From: Eriocheir sinensis
Lineage: Eukaryota > Arthropoda > Malacostraca > Decapoda > Varunidae
Assembly: GCF_024679095.1 (NCBI RefSeq)
Contig: NC_066509.1
Span: forward strand, 11,175,430-11,239,429
Direction of reading: 5' to 3'
DNA: 64,000 nucleotides
Made by a program: the position numbers and the translations under genes. Of the stretch, positions 1-17,262 are shown piece by piece (the stretch's first letter is position 1; each line of letters opens with the position of its first letter). The notes below the pieces were generated by a model, which saw nothing but the letters and a program-made list of their open reading frames with translations, searched no databases and was not told the origin of the DNA.

Positions 1-11
1 GTGTGTGTGTG
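1..11. repeat. (GT)n at window edge
   Basis: The window opens inside a GT microsatellite that continues to the left. Confidence 0.85.
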
Positions 12-588
12 GTAAAAATAGTGAGTGATGTTTATGTGCGATTGATAATAATGATAATGATGGAAATGATGAAAGTAGTAATGATGGTAATAGTATCAGG
101 ATTCCTCTCCTCCCGAAATTGACCTCTCTTTCGGCCACCTCTTTTGATTCTTTTTTGTAGGAGCAGCGAGTAGCGGGCTTTGTTTTATTATTGTTTCCTT
201 TGTTTGTGCCCTTGAGCTGTCTCCTTTGTTGTAAAAAAAAAATCTAATAAATATATTTCTGTGGTAATTGATAGTTATTTCGTGAATGAATTACCATATG
301 TAACGTTCATCTTCTTTACATGTTAAAAGGTAAATCCCTAGTATCAAAATTTACACTAAAAAGAAACAACGCCCGCACATGGAATTCAATAACGTTAGTG
401 TATCGTCAGTAGCATCGACATACGAATATCGTGGCGAGGATGAATGCGAATGTGAAGGAAAGCATGAGCGGACAGGGACGCACAAACAAGCAACACAAAG
501 GTCCGACGGTATTAATCATGCACAGGAAAACGATTCTATGCAGCTTTATGTTTTATGAAAAGCTGTCCCAAAATTTCTGATGATCCGA
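12..588. other. Unique non-coding stretch
   Basis: AT-leaning sequence with no supported ORF, splice pair or repeat. A GATGATGG-type stretch at 45-95 is mildly repetitive. Confidence 0.6.
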
Positions 589-2596
<2,008 letters not shown>

Positions 2597-4575
2597 CAGC
2601 AGCAGGTGAAGCTGGCTGCTCACAGGTGGCGTGAGGGACACCCAAGTGCGCTAGTGGTGTAAATATAAAGTGACACACTTACAATATTACAAATTGTTTT
2701 TAAATGTTTTCTTTCTTTCCCGTATTTTGTATTTGTATGTGTTGAATGTGCCAACAGTCAACAATTCATTTCGTCCCATACGCAGGCTCTTAAAATAGTT
2801 ATACCAAAAAAGTGTAATTTTGAGCCTCCTTTTTTGTAGACATATGTTTAAATAAAAAAATAAAAAAGAGAGAGAGAGAAGAGGTAGTAGGGTAAGCCAC
2901 AGGGGGGAGGTGGTGGGGGGGAGTCGGGGAAGCAGCCAGCAATATCGGCCCCTGTCCCTTCGCTTAGGCTGGCGGGCCCCGGGGTTCATAAAAGGCACAT
3001 GGAAGCACTAACGTCCCGTCCCGATGCGAAAGAAGCGGCCCAGCTAATCGATTTTGTCATTTGCCTCGCCCGAGCACACGCCGTCCTCGCATAGACCTCC
3101 GTGCCTCGCTGCGCCTCTCCTCGGCCCTCTGCCTATTTTATTTTATGCTCCTCCCTTGTCCATCGACGTAGTTTATGTCGTTAGGTTGTATCCATCGCTT
3201 GTTTCCCTTCCCCTCGCAGTCACTCATTGTTCTCATACTCGAGTGGTTCTTACAGTGTTTTCTTCTCACCGTTGTGCATTGTTCTCCTATCGTAATTATA
3301 TATGAAGCGTTTATTGTTCTTTGTTGTATGTGTTCCCCTCACCCCTCGCTTTCCACCATCTTTTATTCCTACACTCTGCATATTTTCCTTATTCCTCACT
3401 CTGAACAAGTCTCATGCATACAGCCATGACCCTCGTTCTGCTGTATTCTAACGGCTCACCCTTGGCCTTGGTCCCTCAGCCCCTCATGACTTTGGGACGA
3501 CGATTAAAGCCTAACTGGAAGGGGAATTACGTGCAGAACGATGGACGCACAGCGGAGATTTCTCAGGAGACAAAATAGCAAAGTGGAGTGGATGGGAATA
3601 AGAGGCATGTTCGGAGGCTCCCCTTTACGAATATTATACATAGCAACGGTGTGGTGTGGGTGGCAGGTGGAGCAACGGTGTTAAAATGACGTGCCCAGAG
3701 GAAGGGAACTATTTGAAGGCGAGAGAGTTATGAAGAAGAGCAGAGGGAGTCAGTAAATGGCTGCAGTGAGACGCAGATGATAAAATGCAAGTTTCCGCCC
3801 CGAGGCAACAAGAGATGAATGCTGAGGATGGCGGGAGTTATGGGAAAGGGAGGAGAGTGTGTTTGTAAATGGCCCATGGAGACACGGGGAATGAAATGGA
3901 CGCTTCGGGGCATCAACTTGTAATTGAACTGTAGCCGTAGGTAGGGTAGGTTTATGTACATGACACGAGGGGAGCAGAGATGAGGGCTTGCGGGAAAGGG
4001 AGGCAGGGAGGGATGGAGGCACTAGCAAGGGAAATAATGCCGTCTAGGGGAGGTAAGAGGGGAAGTGTTGGGTTGTTGTTCGATGGCATGTATTGATTGG
4101 TTCTTAATAGGAATTTATTAAGGCACATGCAAGGAGAATGCTGCCATCGTTATTGAGGGGGATCGCCAAGATTAATAGTTTAGAGCATATTGCTATTATA
4201 TTGCTTCCGGGAGACACCAAGCGGACCCCGGAAAAATTTTACAGCGACAAGAAATGTCTGGAAACAATAAAAAGACCAAAGCCACTGGTTATGTCCGACA
4301 TATTTCATACCAAATCGTTGTACCCAGACGTGGTTGGCTTGAAACAATCTTAATATTCATGAAGGCGAATGCGTGAGTCAACAGCAAAGGAAGGCAGCGC
4401 AGCTTTACCTTCCTCCTTGGGTTTTGCAAAGAGGGACAAGTCACCATCCGCCGCATGTTACCGTCGTCTGCGTGGATGCTCGCTCAGATTTTACGGCCGA
4501 AGCTAAACTGACTGCTGTGTATATATTGTCGGTCCATGGCGCAGCTGTCGACAGTGTGTAGCCGAAATGGAAATG
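2597..4575. other. Unique non-coding stretch
   Basis: No recognisable exon, RNA gene or transposon. Short pyrimidine-rich patch at about 3060-3420; open frames here are short and low in information. Confidence 0.55.
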
Positions 4576-4930
4576 AGAGGCGCTGACAGGAGGACTATTG
4601 TTGAAGGGGTGATACTCGGGTGATGTCCCGGTGTATGTAAAGGGTGTATGGTGTGATGAGAGGTGCTGACAGGTGGGTTATTGGTGAAGGGGTGATGTCA
4701 TATATGTAAAGGGTGTATGGTATGATAAAAGAGGTGCTGGCAGATGGGTTACTGTTGTAGGGGGATGCTGGGGTGATGTCATATATGTAATGGGTGTACA
4801 GTGTGATGAGATGTGCTGTTAGGTGGTATATTGTTGCAGGAGGGATGCTGGGGTGATGTCTGTATGGTATGTGAGATGACTGCATGGTGTGCTGATAGGT
4901 TGGTGTCATGGGGTGTGATTTTGGGGTGAT
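4576..4930. repeat. 70-82-bp degenerate minisatellite, 4-5 copies
   Basis: GTGCTGACAGG or a variant recurs at 4581, 4663, 4734, 4813 and 4889. Each is followed by GTTATTGTTG, GGGGTGATGTC and ATGTAAAGGGTGTATGGT-like blocks. Spacing is 82, 71, 79 and 76 bp, with small internal indels. GGTGTG-rich sequence continues to about 5050 without a clear period. Confidence 0.88.
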
Positions 4931-6001
<1,071 letters not shown>

Positions 6002-6230
6002 AACACACAGGATGTGACAACTGGTTCATCAAAGTAATTGCAGTTGCACTTCCATTTTTTTCCTCTTTGTTACATTTTGCACACAAATTTGCAGTTTCCA
6101 CCGTGGGTCGGCAGAACAGTGCACCGAAACGCGCCGCTCCCTCCCGTCCCTTCCATCACCACAGCCTACATGTTAGATATTTACGTGAATGGACGTCATA
6201 AAAAAAGTTTGCTCAATAGCTAAATGTTTT

Positions 6231-6410
6231 AAACTGAAGTGCGTGGCCTGAGTAGAGCGTGTCAGTTGGCAGCGGCAGAGTGTGACGGTAAACTAGAGTG
6301 CGTGTTTGGAATGTTGGAAGTGAAAGGGTAGCGGCAGTGTGTTGATAACGAGAGCGCGTTTTATGTTTGGTCATTAAGAGGCAGCGGCGGCGTGTTGGGG
6401 TGTGGGTGGT
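6231..6410. repeat. 53-59-bp degenerate tandem, 3 copies
   Basis: AGCGGCAG/AGCGGCGG recurs at 6271, 6330 and 6383, each preceded by an AGTGCGTG or AGCGCGTT block and followed by a G/T-rich stretch. Only short blocks are conserved. Confidence 0.6.
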
Positions 6411-9338
6411 GACTGATGTGGGGCGTCAGAGTGTATGGATGTGTGGTACTTTATCTCCAATGGCCACGGCAGACTGGGTTGTTAAAAGTTCGTACTGTGA
6501 TTTGGGGGGTCATTTGGGTTAAGAAGATAGAGGCAGAAAGTTTTATTTCCGTCAAAGGAGGCAGGCCAATCACATAACCAAATGATGAAACCTTAACATG
6601 AAAAAATAAAGTTAGAGAGGTTTTGATTAAATAAAGAATTCTGTTACTTCGAATTCACAACAGCTTGACTTCACGGTGAAGAATATGTCAAACATTGATC
6701 AAGGATGCAAACACTCGAGTTATTAATGGGACATGATTGTTCCTTCAGGGGAAAAAAACCCACAGTTAAGTGAAGTTCGTGTATGTGACTTCATTAGCAG
6801 CAAAATAACTTATTATTTGGAGCTCAGACACAGAAGGATGCCCTTGTGAAGAATGAAAGCAAACGCGGGGGGTATAAGGGTAGAAGGCACAGTTTGGTGG
6901 TTAGGAAAGACAGCGCCGGCAGGTGGTAAGAACGAAGGTACTGGCTGCTGATAAAGGGACAAAAGATGTACGTGGTGAGACATATACAATTTCTCCTTCA
7001 CAGCCGACGCTGCTCACGCGCATGGCTCCCCTGACCCGCCTTCCAATTTACAATAAATCTGTGCAGTTCCATTCATCACACAGAGGCAGTTCAAAGGTTT
7101 CTGTTTTGTGCCTTCTTGGCTTTTATTATATTCGATACACATTTTTGTATGATTTACGATGTGATACTACCGTGTTTCATAAACGCTAGAAATATTTCAG
7201 ATTTTAAGCAGGAAACATTAAGGTAAAAAAAACAATAATGAGGTCTGTTTTTTTTTCATAACTGAAAAATATCAAAGCTGTGTTTTTTCGCGCAAAGATA
7301 AATCGGATAAAATGTTTTCAGGAATCAACACATCTTTCCTCACACATTGTTTTTTCTCAGTAAATTTGGTGAAGTATAAAGCAGCTTTACGTTTCTTTCA
7401 CAGGTGTGATGGTAGGAAGCGTATCAATATATTCTACCTAGAAATATTTTTATTTATTCAAAAACTAGTTTCTGGGTACAGGAATCTGTCACACAGGGCA
7501 TTGCCATCAGTACCATCACGTATTAATTCATAATGTGATCAGCCGTTCAACCCACATGTTTGCTTTCCTGGGCCGCAGCTCCTTCGTCGTGGCGGGAGGC
7601 TGCCGGAGGGCGTGTGTGATGGGAACGCTGTCGTGCAGATGAATCCCTCGAGTAGCGTGAAACCGATCTGTTTACCTCACGCCAAGATATCCTTAGAAAA
7701 TAGTTGAGTCAGATTCCACGTTGCCCCCAGAACAGTCGAAATATCCTTAGAGAAAAACTGGGCGGGGCTTGTACGACAGCAGGTGTATGTGGTTATGCCA
7801 GATTCCTCGCTGGTTAGTTGCTTCCCAGGTAACATGGCCTCCACGCACGCCAACAAGACAATTCCACCGAGCTACAGGAGGTTCATTTCAAGACAGTTTA
7901 ATTAGGTTCTCCTCACAGCCGGAGGGAGATGGAAACTCTGGAGGCTCGTCATTAAACTACTCGTGGAAAGATAAATCCAGGCGCTGCTATCACTTTCCCC
8001 TTGACAGAAGTCGATCTTTGTTACGGCCCTCGGCGTTTCTATAAGAGGATTACTCGACGACTAAGTTTGTTTTACGAAGTCCTCAAGATTTTTTAAGGGC
8101 CCCCCTGTGTCAGAGTTCAGCAATAAAGAGAATCGGCTTAGGCTGCCTCCTCCCCTCCCGCCTAGTGTTTGTTTTGCTATCTCCTGTCACAGTTGAAATG
8201 GTTCCAGAGATAGGCCGAGGAGGGGAATCGAGGACTGTGTGCTCGGTTACGTCACCACGGTAGTCCTAATGTCTTTATGACCCCCCGCTTTAAGCCCTTC
8301 GGTAATCCTGTCTTTAGATAAACTTCACTATCTGTATAGGGTAATTATTTGTAGCTTTATTGTTATTTTAACTTTTTATAGCTACTTTTAGTATTTTCCC
8401 TGATTGCAGCCTGTCCCTTAAATCTCTTGATTATCATTTGTCTATGTAAATCTCTCATTTCTTTTAAATGCTAAGCCATTGTCGAAATTTCCGTTGCATT
8501 TTATTTTATCGTATTTAAGTAACATTAGTGCTGTGCGTGATCATTGAAAGTGCGGCCTTTATTAATCCCGATGTTCTCCTCGATACTCTTTGCGTGGTTG
8601 TTATTTTGGACAAGAAGCAGAACCGCACTTAACATTATTTTTTAAAGATTTCTCCCGCACCCAAAGACTCACAAGGTGTCCCCGACGTCGGAAGAAAAAC
8701 AAACAAAATGGATTCAAGCAGCAAAAATATCACATGACTGGCATCACTTACGACAACAGACCATTACCAAGACACTTCACGCCGCGCCGTGTGATGTGGT
8801 CCTGGCTGTCGCGTCACCCTGCTCCCCGGGGACACGAGGGGCTGCTTGCTGCTTTACGGTCCGGTACTCGCCGTCATGCCGCTGCAGTACGTGAATGATC
8901 GTCTGATGCCGTGTCGGGGTTTAAAAAAAAGTGTGTTCTATTGTTGTGAAGGAGGTATTAATCTCAAGCTCCTGAATGGTAAAAAAAAAATATGCGTGTT
9001 AGCCAGCAAAAAAAAAAAAAAAAAAAAATGTAGGCTTAATGGTTTAATAATCAAAGAGAAAAACAAAATAAAATAGTTTCTAGTTTCAGGTAGCAAAAAA
9101 AAACAAAATGAAAGCAACCGATGTCAAGGGGAGAGAGAGAAATCATGTGTTGATGTGAGTTGGGTAAAAAAAAAAAGCAGGAGTCAGGGGTAAAGGAGGC
9201 GCGGTGTCCTGAGGTGCTTGCGAGGCTCAGGGTGGCTTTGAGGTGGCTTTCCCAACGCCTCGCACAGCAGCGGCCCCAAGCTTGGGTTGGATTATTGATC
9301 CTGTCGATAAAAGCACTAGCTGTGTGAAGGTCATGAGC
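6411..9338. other. Unique non-coding stretch
   Basis: No supported gene. A small direct repeat ATATCCTTAGA occurs near 7687 and 7741. An A21 run at 9008-9028 has no recognisable retroposon body next to it. Scattered open frames below 110 codons have no recognisable product. Confidence 0.55.
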
Positions 9339-9342
9339 GTGT

Positions 9343-9392
<50 letters not shown>
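9339..9392 (+). repeat. (GT)n microsatellite
   Basis: GT tract with one A interruption. It grades into GC and degenerate GTGTGC sequence to about 9470. Confidence 0.95.
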
Positions 9393-9401
<9 letters not shown>

Positions 9402-9589
9402 GTGCGTCATGTTCGTGTGTATGAGTTTGTGCGTGTGTGCATATGTATGTGTGCTCGTGCGAGTGCGAGTGGATTGAAGGCCAAGGTCAGTATGGACGTT
9501 TGTGTGTAACCGCGGTGGAATGCGAGAGAGCGTGACGTGTCCCATGGAGGCGCGGCGCTAACGAAGTGTTTGCCAGGGAGGCGGTGATG

Positions 9590-9760
9590 CAGGTGACTGA
9601 CTGGCTCAACTATATACGTGGCTGGCTAGACGGCGGGCTGCATGGCTGGGTATCTGGGTGGCCGGATCGGTGTGTAGGTGGATGTCAGTGATTGGCTGGC
9701 TGAATGGGTGTGTGGGTACAATGGTGTAGGCGAATTCAGAGGACTGATGGCTGGATTGTT
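9590..9760. repeat. Degenerate GGCTGG/GGGTG-rich cryptic repeat
   Basis: GGCTGGCT, GGCTGGGT, TGGGTGGC and GTGTGTGGGT blocks recur irregularly, without a fixed period. Confidence 0.4.
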
Positions 9761-10253
9761 AAACACTTCCTCGCCCAAATACACATATTTGACAAGGGTT
9801 TCATAGGAGTTGTGGGCCTTTCCAGGGGTAGTTTAATGACCCTGGTGGTAGTTTAACCCTTCTTCTGTACCATAAACCTACAAGAACACTCATTAGAACC
9901 CGACTGATCTCCGTTTTGGCCTTTGGATATTGTTGATGTGAGAGGCAGGGTCGTCCAAGAATACTAACCTGAGACACTGACTGGCTGGGTGTAAAGGTGG
10001 CTGGGTTTTGGTGGGAAGCGGGGAAGTATCTGCCTACGTGGTTGCTGGGCGGGCGGAAGCTTAGAGGAAGGGAAGGGCGTGAGCTGCGGGAGTTGTGTTT
10101 GTTAGCGCGGACTTAAAGAACTTGCAGCGCGGCGGGTCCTTGTAGTGGGGAGGTGGGTTTAGTGGATTATGTTTGCCTCCTTATTACTTAGTTCATAATC
10201 TTGGCTTTTTGATGTTGGTGATTCTTTGTATGTAATTAGTTGCTTCTGTTTTT

Positions 10254-10255
<2 letters not shown>

Positions 10256-10343
<88 letters not shown>
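10256..10343 (+). repeat. (CT)44 microsatellite, left arm of an inverted pair
   Basis: Perfect CT tract of 88 bp. A GA tract on the same strand begins 95 bp downstream, so the two are reverse complements. Confidence 0.98.
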
Positions 10344-10345
<2 letters not shown>

Positions 10346-10435
10346 ATCTACTTATCTATTCCCACTTTTGCGCTGGGAAAATGATACGCAACCAAGAAAG
10401 AAGTAAAAAGATAGAAACATGCGATGAAAAAAATG

Positions 10436-10438
<3 letters not shown>

Positions 10439-10509
<71 letters not shown>
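10439..10509 (+). repeat. (AG)35 microsatellite, right arm of an inverted pair
   Basis: Perfect 71-bp tract complementary to the CT tract 95 bp upstream. A transcript from either strand could fold back over about 35 dinucleotides. Confidence 0.98.
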
Positions 10510-10512
<3 letters not shown>

Positions 10513-10839
10513 AGAAAGCTAGTAAGATTTAACAAAACCTGCCCTACATGTAACTCCAGTGAGAAGGAAGAAGGTAAAAAGTAAAAACTAATGACATCCC
10601 GTGGAAAAAGTTCCCACGTTTAACTCACTGATACACTGACCAATTTCCGGCGGCCCTGCGTTCCCCTACTGAGGTCCGCTGCAGGAGGAGGAGGAAGAGG
10701 AGGAGTAGGAGGAGCAGGAGGATATGTATCGCGCTGGGTGTCTTGGGTTCATGCGTGGGTTAAGGAAAAAACGAATTAAAGGTAAGGAAGAAGAAAAATG
10801 AAAAGGAACGGTAATTGGACGAAAAGAGATTAGGAAAAA

Positions 10840-10841
<2 letters not shown>

Positions 10842-10870
<29 letters not shown>
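10842..10870 (+). repeat. (GT)n microsatellite
   Basis: Perfect GT tract of 29 bp. An impure AAT-type stretch lies nearby at 10925-10975. Confidence 0.95.
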
Positions 10871-13267
<2,397 letters not shown>

Positions 13268-13690
13268 TTTTTTTTTACGTCTTGGCTAATGCGCCGGTAG
13301 GCTTCTTCCTGGTGGATCCTGATGGTCGGTCCAAGGCTTCTTCCCGGTGGATCCTGATTGTCGGTCCAAGGCTTCTTCCCGGTGGATCCTGATGGTCGGT
13401 CCAAGGCTTCTTCCCGGTGGGTCCTGATGGTCGGCCCAGCCCGTTCTGGCGCAGGCGAGTGTTTATAGTGGCGCCATCTTGCATTGGCTCATGCTGCCCT
13501 CCCGGAGCTCATCTTTAATCCTAGAATCTAGAGTCCGGGTTGATAGGTGGTCTTCTGGATAGCATGTTGGTAGTTTTAAGCCACTCGGTGGCGGCTGAAA
13601 AATCCCAGCTTGGTGGCACCAGCCGGGGATTGAAATCGCGTCCTTCTGAACGCGGGGCCGTCTTGTTATCTGTTCAGCCACCGCCTACGT
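13268..13690 (-). mobile_element. tRNA-derived SINE with 35-bp tandem 3' part
   Basis: On the minus strand the element starts near 13690 with a tRNA-like head. An A-box-like TGGCTGAACAGA (complement of 13669-13680) and a degenerate B-box GATTTCAATCC (complement of 13627-13637) are separated by 31 nt, as in a tRNA gene. A body of about 190 nt follows, which has no tRNA likeness, and then four 35-bp tandem copies (13300-13439). A T9 tract on the plus strand at 13268-13276 could be the complement of an A-tail. No convincing target-site duplication was found, so both ends are approximate. I recall very similar body and tail sequences from brachyuran crabs; that match is from memory. The B-box has lost the canonical GGTTCGA core, so this copy is probably inactive for Pol III transcription. 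Confidence 0.75.
13300..13439 (-). repeat. 35-bp minisatellite, 4 copies, inside SINE
   Basis: Four adjacent units of exactly 35 bp (13300-13334, 13335-13369, 13370-13404, 13405-13439), each beginning GGCTTCTTCC on the plus strand. The first three contain GGATCC; the fourth has GGGTCC, and its last bases differ as it grades into the SINE body. One unit carries GATTGTC for GATGGTC. The pattern suggests expansion of a single unit that was originally part of the SINE body. Confidence 0.95.
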
Positions 13691-13718
13691 AGATACTAAA
13701 TAAATTGACATAAGTTGG

Positions 13719-13719
<1 letters not shown>

Positions 13720-13781
<62 letters not shown>
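13720..13781 (+). repeat. (GA)n microsatellite
   Basis: 62-bp perfect GA tract beginning about 30 bp beyond the head end of the minus-strand SINE. Confidence 0.98.
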
Positions 13782-13783
<2 letters not shown>

Positions 13784-14664
13784 TGTTTTAGCTCACAGGT
13801 TTATGTCTAAACTAAAACCTGTGTAAATCCTTAAATTCTCACCAGCATTCCCTGCATTCCACTCGATCTTTCTCTCTCTCTCCACTTTGTTCGTTTCATT
13901 ATCCAGAGCTTCACTCTCCCGCTGATACAGTTCACCAAAACATTGTGATCCTCGCTGCGCCGTGCCCCCAATGCCTGCACCTGCGCTTACACCTTTGATG
14001 CATTCCTGATCTGCAACATTTAATTTTATTCTTTTGTTCCAAGGCGGAGGGAGTACACGTGTTTCATTGAATTTAGTGTGCTTCGTTTTAACGTTCTGTT
14101 CACTAAGTTTTATTGATCCCCTTTTCTTTCAATAACCATATCTATATATCTAGTAAACAATTATATCTAGTAAACAAATCTAGTAAACAATTTAATTTAA
14201 TCATAATAAGCACACATGTTATTCATTATTTGGTCAGACACTTTTTTTACTATTCACCCATACAAGTTTACTGTCATGTTTTCGTAAAATACCTAAAAAT
14301 ACACGATTCTTTTCTTCCTCCCTTAGAAACGAGGTATGGTTATCTCTCCGTCTTTCTTCCTCAGCTCCTTTGTTGTGTATTTGTAAACTTGCACAATTCC
14401 GTCATCGCCAGGCAGACAGAAGCGTCTCTAGCATCCAGTCCTTCGTTCCAACCATTCCTTCAACACACACTGTATACCACACCCATTCCTTTATGTTTGC
14501 GTTCCCTCTCTCCTATTCCCAACATTCCTTCCTTCCGCTCTGGTACCGTTCACGTCAGCAGGACAACCAGGCTTCCCTTCGTCCCTACCTCTGTACACCA
14601 CCGCCTCACGATTCTCTCATTCCTCCACATTCCTTCCTCTCACACCTGGGACGAGTGAAAAGGG

Positions 14665-14667
<3 letters not shown>
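13782..14667. other. Unique non-coding stretch
   Basis: AT-rich to about 14330, then pyrimidine-rich. No supported gene. Confidence 0.5.
14148..14190. repeat. 13-bp tandem, 3 copies
   Basis: ATCTAGTAAACAA is repeated at 14148-14160, 14165-14177 and 14178-14190. Confidence 0.9.

Positions 14668-14699
<32 letters not shown>
14668..14699 (+). repeat. (GT)n microsatellite
   Basis: 32-bp GT tract. A 53-codon protein-like open stretch follows to 14858, unrecognised. Confidence 0.95.
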
Positions 14700-14700
<1 letters not shown>

Positions 14701-15083
14701 TGGGGCTGGTGGAGAACATTTATGCTGTCAAGTCATCCTCACCTGACGATGCTCCCTTGTTTCCCACGGCCTTGAGGAAAGATATTTGGGATCCTCTTGT
14801 GGAAAGCGTCCTGTCAGTAGTCGGAGAGCTACGCAAGAAGGGTTGGAAGATATCATAATACTCATTCTTTGTTTTCCTTTTTTCTCCTTTACATTTCCCA
14901 AGGATGCGTTTCACCTCCTTTCTCTTCTCCTCTTACAGTTATTATTTGCATGTTTTTCTCTCCCTTGAGTTTGGTCTTCTCTCTCTTTCTCTTTGTTTTC
15001 GTGTTTAATGGTGCGTGTTTTTGGTTCTTTCCTAATTAGTTTTACGTTCCTTGGGCTACATGATGCCTTGCGAGTTTTGTCTT

Positions 15084-15125
15084 ACACACACACACTCACA
15101 CACACCCACTCTCTCTCTCTCTCTC
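15084..15125 (+). repeat. Impure (CA)n-(CT)n microsatellite
   Basis: ACAC runs with CTC interruptions followed by a CT run. Confidence 0.8.
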
Positions 15126-15286
15126 GCCCTCTTACCATGTGTGTCGAGGGAAGGGTTGCCAGATACTCCCTCCCAGCATGCACAGTCTCAAATTGCTGTG
15201 AATATTCCCACATACGTTTTCCAGGAATGTACTGTGAAAGGTGCACGTTAGGTAGTTTTAAGAACATCCTGTCGTGAAAATAGGTC

Positions 15287-15289
<3 letters not shown>

Positions 15290-15322
<33 letters not shown>
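15290..15322 (+). repeat. (GT)n microsatellite
   Basis: 33-bp GT tract followed by GAGTGTGAGTGGGTGGGTGG. Confidence 0.95.
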
Positions 15323-15324
<2 letters not shown>

Positions 15325-15664
15325 TGTGAGTGGGTGGGTGGCTCTGATTCCCGCAATTTCCTCTTCCTTTAATGTCGTGATGCAAGATAATGACAGACGC
15401 AGGTTGTGTTTGTGTGACCTTTGCTTGATACGGCTTTAGCTCCCCGGTAATTCAGCGTGAGTCGAGTGCCGGGTGAAAACACTTTTATGTAGTGCTATGC
15501 GACAAGTCTTTAATATTATATACACCGCAGCAAAGAACGTGTGAGTTGTTGAAGAAAATAGACTCAGCGATTTAAGTTTTTTTTCTTTTAATATAATAGC
15601 TGAAGGGTGATGAGAAAATGGTTACATAACACTTCTACTGCTACTGCCACCCCCACCACAATTG

Positions 15665-15682
15665 CTGCTCCTACTACAACTT

Positions 15683-15722
<40 letters not shown>

Positions 15723-15735
15723 TACTTCTACTACA
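15665..15735 (+). repeat. (ACT)n trinucleotide repeat
   Basis: ACT units with TTCT interruptions. They encode poly-Thr only because the frame happens to be open. Confidence 0.93.
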
Positions 15736-16193
15736 TTTAACGGGACTTTTTATGCTAACTCACCAAAAAATTATGCATCCCCGGCTCCCATTGTTAAACC
15801 CATAAGGTTCATGATCACAAAAAGTCTTCATTCTCACCATTAGGATGATATTTTCCCGTAAAACCTGAGCTCTTCACCGCCCTAGATGTGCTTAAATCGA
15901 GGCCACAGTTACCGTGTAATGATCGACGCTGAGAACAGATTAAAGAGTTGAAGAATTGAGTTAATTTTTACGAATAAAGAAGAAATATCCTCCTCCCCCT
16001 TCCTCTCCCCGATAATACAGTCACATGCAGCCCGTTGACTGTTAAAGTTACTTGCTTCGTCTTCCCTCAAAACACATAAGAGGAGTGCCGCTTCGTTTTA
16101 ATGGGAATGGAAGTAGTTTAGGAATTAACAACGTGTGTGTTTGCGTATTTATGTGTTTTTCTTGTGAACAACGACGGGAAAATATAATAACTC

Positions 16194-16194
<1 letters not shown>

Positions 16195-16228
<34 letters not shown>
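16195..16228 (+). repeat. (CT)n microsatellite
   Basis: Perfect 34-bp CT tract. Confidence 0.95.
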
Positions 16229-16231
<3 letters not shown>

Positions 16232-16387
16232 TTCTCTGCCCACCCACCTACCTTGCGTTGGTAATAACAGACCAAAGTCGTTGCATTTTACGTCAGCCTC
16301 AGGAGGAAATTACCTCTCTCGCCTCCTCTTCCTCGGCAACTTCACATTTCACGTGTATTTATTGACTAAGGGATTCTTATGGCGAGG

Positions 16388-16388
<1 letters not shown>

Positions 16389-16418
<30 letters not shown>

Positions 16419-16427
16419 CGCACACGT
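16389..16427 (+). repeat. (CA)n microsatellite with CG interruptions
   Basis: CA run to 16411, then CGCACACACGCACACG. Confidence 0.92.
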
Positions 16428-16849
16428 AGCTCTGGCCAACGTTCGACTCTTACGACTTACGAGGGTGAGTGTAAGTTTGGCGGGGAGTGTTTACCGTGAG
16501 TCAGCCGGTGATGTAATGGGTGGTATTGAGAGATGCTGTTCAGGAGGAAGGGAAGAGGGAGGAAGTGGATGTAGGCGAGGAGGTTGGTGCAGCCTCTTCG
16601 ATTTCCTGTTCTTAACTCATATTTCGCCTTCCACCACTCACCCTCCTCCTCCTCCTCCTCCACCTCTTTCTCCTCCTTGCGCTTCTCCTTCTCCTCTTTC
16701 CTCTCCTCTCTTTTTCATTTTGTTCCTCTTCATCCTCCTTCACTTTCTTTTCTCCTGTCACCTCTCGTTTTCGTGTTTTTCTCTTCCCTCTCCTCGTCCT
16801 CCTCCTTCCCCTCCACTTCTGTCATCCCTACTCATGTTATCTTCCTCCT

Positions 16850-17262
16850 CTTCCTCCTTCTTCTTCTTCTCGCTCTTCTCTTTTCTTCTCCTTTCCTCTC
16901 CTAGTCATCATTTTTCTTCTCATACGCCATGTCCTCCAAACCTCTTCCTTCCTCTCCTCCCCTTTTTTTTATTTTCTATTTCTCTTCCTCCTTCTTCTTC
17001 TTCTCGCTCTTCTCTTTTCTTCTCCTTTCCTCTCCTATTCATCATTTTTCTTCTCATACGCCATGTCCTCCAAACCTCTTCCTTCCTCTCCTCCCCTTTT
17101 TTTTTTTTTTATATTTCTCTTCCTCCTCCTTCTTCTTCTTCTCGCTCTTCTCTTTTCTTCTTCTTTCCTCTCCTAGTCATCATTTTTCTTCTCGTACGCC
17201 ATGTCCTTCAAACCTCTTCCTTCCTCTCCTCCCCTTTTTTATTCTCTGTTTCTCTTCCTCCT
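16850..17262. repeat. 134-138-bp tandem triplication in pyrimidine domain
   Basis: Three copies of a TTC/CTT-rich unit carry the unique marker TACGCCATGTCCT, seen at about 16924, 17058 and 17195. Units also share CTCGCTCTTCTCTTTTCTTC and a CCCC-T(6-14) run of differing length. The poly-T length differences account for most of the period variation. Confidence 0.92.
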
